Positions 5,797 through 5,922 of a DNA stretch of 5,922 bases are shown one piece after another. The stretch lies in the NCBI GenBank assembly GCA_013821585.1, contig JACDGO010000146.1:1-5922 (forward strand). Reading direction: 5' to 3'. Numbering within the stretch: position 1 is the first letter of the stretch; every line of letters starts with the position of its first letter. The stretch is from Sphingomonadaceae bacterium (GTDB taxonomy: Bacteria > Pseudomonadota > Alphaproteobacteria > Sphingomonadales > Sphingomonadaceae). The translations under genes and the position numbers were made by a program. Below the pieces are notes generated by a model. That model saw nothing but the letters and a program-made list of their open reading frames with translations, searched no databases and was not told the DNA's origin.

Positions 5797-5922
5797 TAGA
5801 GTCATTTCCTGATTGTGTGAATCGATTTGGGATTCCGTTTTCGTGCGACTTCTGATTCAACCTTTGGGCTGGGTTGGGAGGTCAGCGAGCGATGACGAGA
5901 CCGTATTCGAATGACCTGCGGG
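5797..5922 (+). mobile_element. Left end of an IS630-family insertion sequence, truncated by the window
   Basis: The transposase start at 5892 identifies the element, and about 94 bases precede it, a normal length for an IS end plus leader. The proposed boundary is the TA at 5797-5798 inside CTAG (5796-5799); IS630-family elements insert at TA, often within CTAG, and duplicate the TA. GAGTCATTTCCTGATT would then be the terminal sequence. A subterminal inverted pair TGAATC (5818-5823) and GATTCA (5854-5859) may be a transposase-binding feature. The exact tip is inferred, because the right end is outside the window. Confidence 0.65.
5892..5922 (+). CDS. IS630-family transposase, N-terminal fragment
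   Basis: Only the first ten codons are present, reading MTRPYSNDLR before the window ends. This is the characteristic opening of IS630-family transposases (compare M-T-x-P-Y-S-x-D-L-R), leading into an N-terminal helix-turn-helix; the DDE catalytic domain would lie beyond the window. The start is well supported by GGGAGGT at 5876-5882, nine bases upstream. Whether the transposase is intact cannot be judged here. Confidence 0.8.
   Translation, partial: MTRPYSNDLR

Noticed and set aside
1..5922. CRISPR array, tRNA, toxin-antitoxin or defence system
   Set aside because: No regularly spaced repeats, no cloverleaf with a recognisable T-loop, and no paired small toxin-antitoxin genes or nuclease or ATPase motifs were seen on either strand.

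Overview
The window looks like chromosomal DNA of a GC-rich alphaproteobacterium, most likely a sphingomonad (Sphingomonas, Sphingopyxis, Novosphingobium or a relative). This rests on the GC-rich codon use and on recalled resemblance of two proteins to sphingomonad families: the NylB/beta-lactamase-like serine hydrolase and its small cysteine-containing divergent neighbour. No database search was possible.

Layout. Bases 1-312 hold no gene I can support, only weak small-ORF candidates and an inverted repeat. A small membrane-anchored four-cysteine protein (313-660, minus) and an exported serine hydrolase (682-1788, plus) diverge from a gap of only 21 bases, so their promoters must overlap each other or lie inside the coding sequences. 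A convergent, apparently gene-free gap (1789-2201) follows. Then comes a large secreted protein on the minus strand (2202-3848), with a signal peptide, a calcium-loop-like motif and a C-terminal part resembling the Vps62/DUF946 group. A divergent intergenic region (3849-4263) with two interlocked dyads precedes a DUF899 thioredoxin-like protein (4264-4971, plus) and a GFA/CENP-V-type zinc protein (5193-5594, plus). At the right edge the left end of an IS630-family insertion sequence begins near 5797, and the first ten codons of its transposase are visible (5892-5922).

How the genes relate. The divergent pair at 313-1788 may act together at the cell envelope, since one is membrane-anchored and the other exported. 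The DUF899 and GFA genes share a strand and both carry cysteine motifs, suggesting redox or small-electrophile chemistry, but they are 221 bases apart and may not be one transcript. I see no phage, CRISPR, toxin-antitoxin or defence cluster. The window is mostly ordinary accessory chromosome next to an IS. The least understood parts are the secreted Vps62-like protein and the small cysteine protein.
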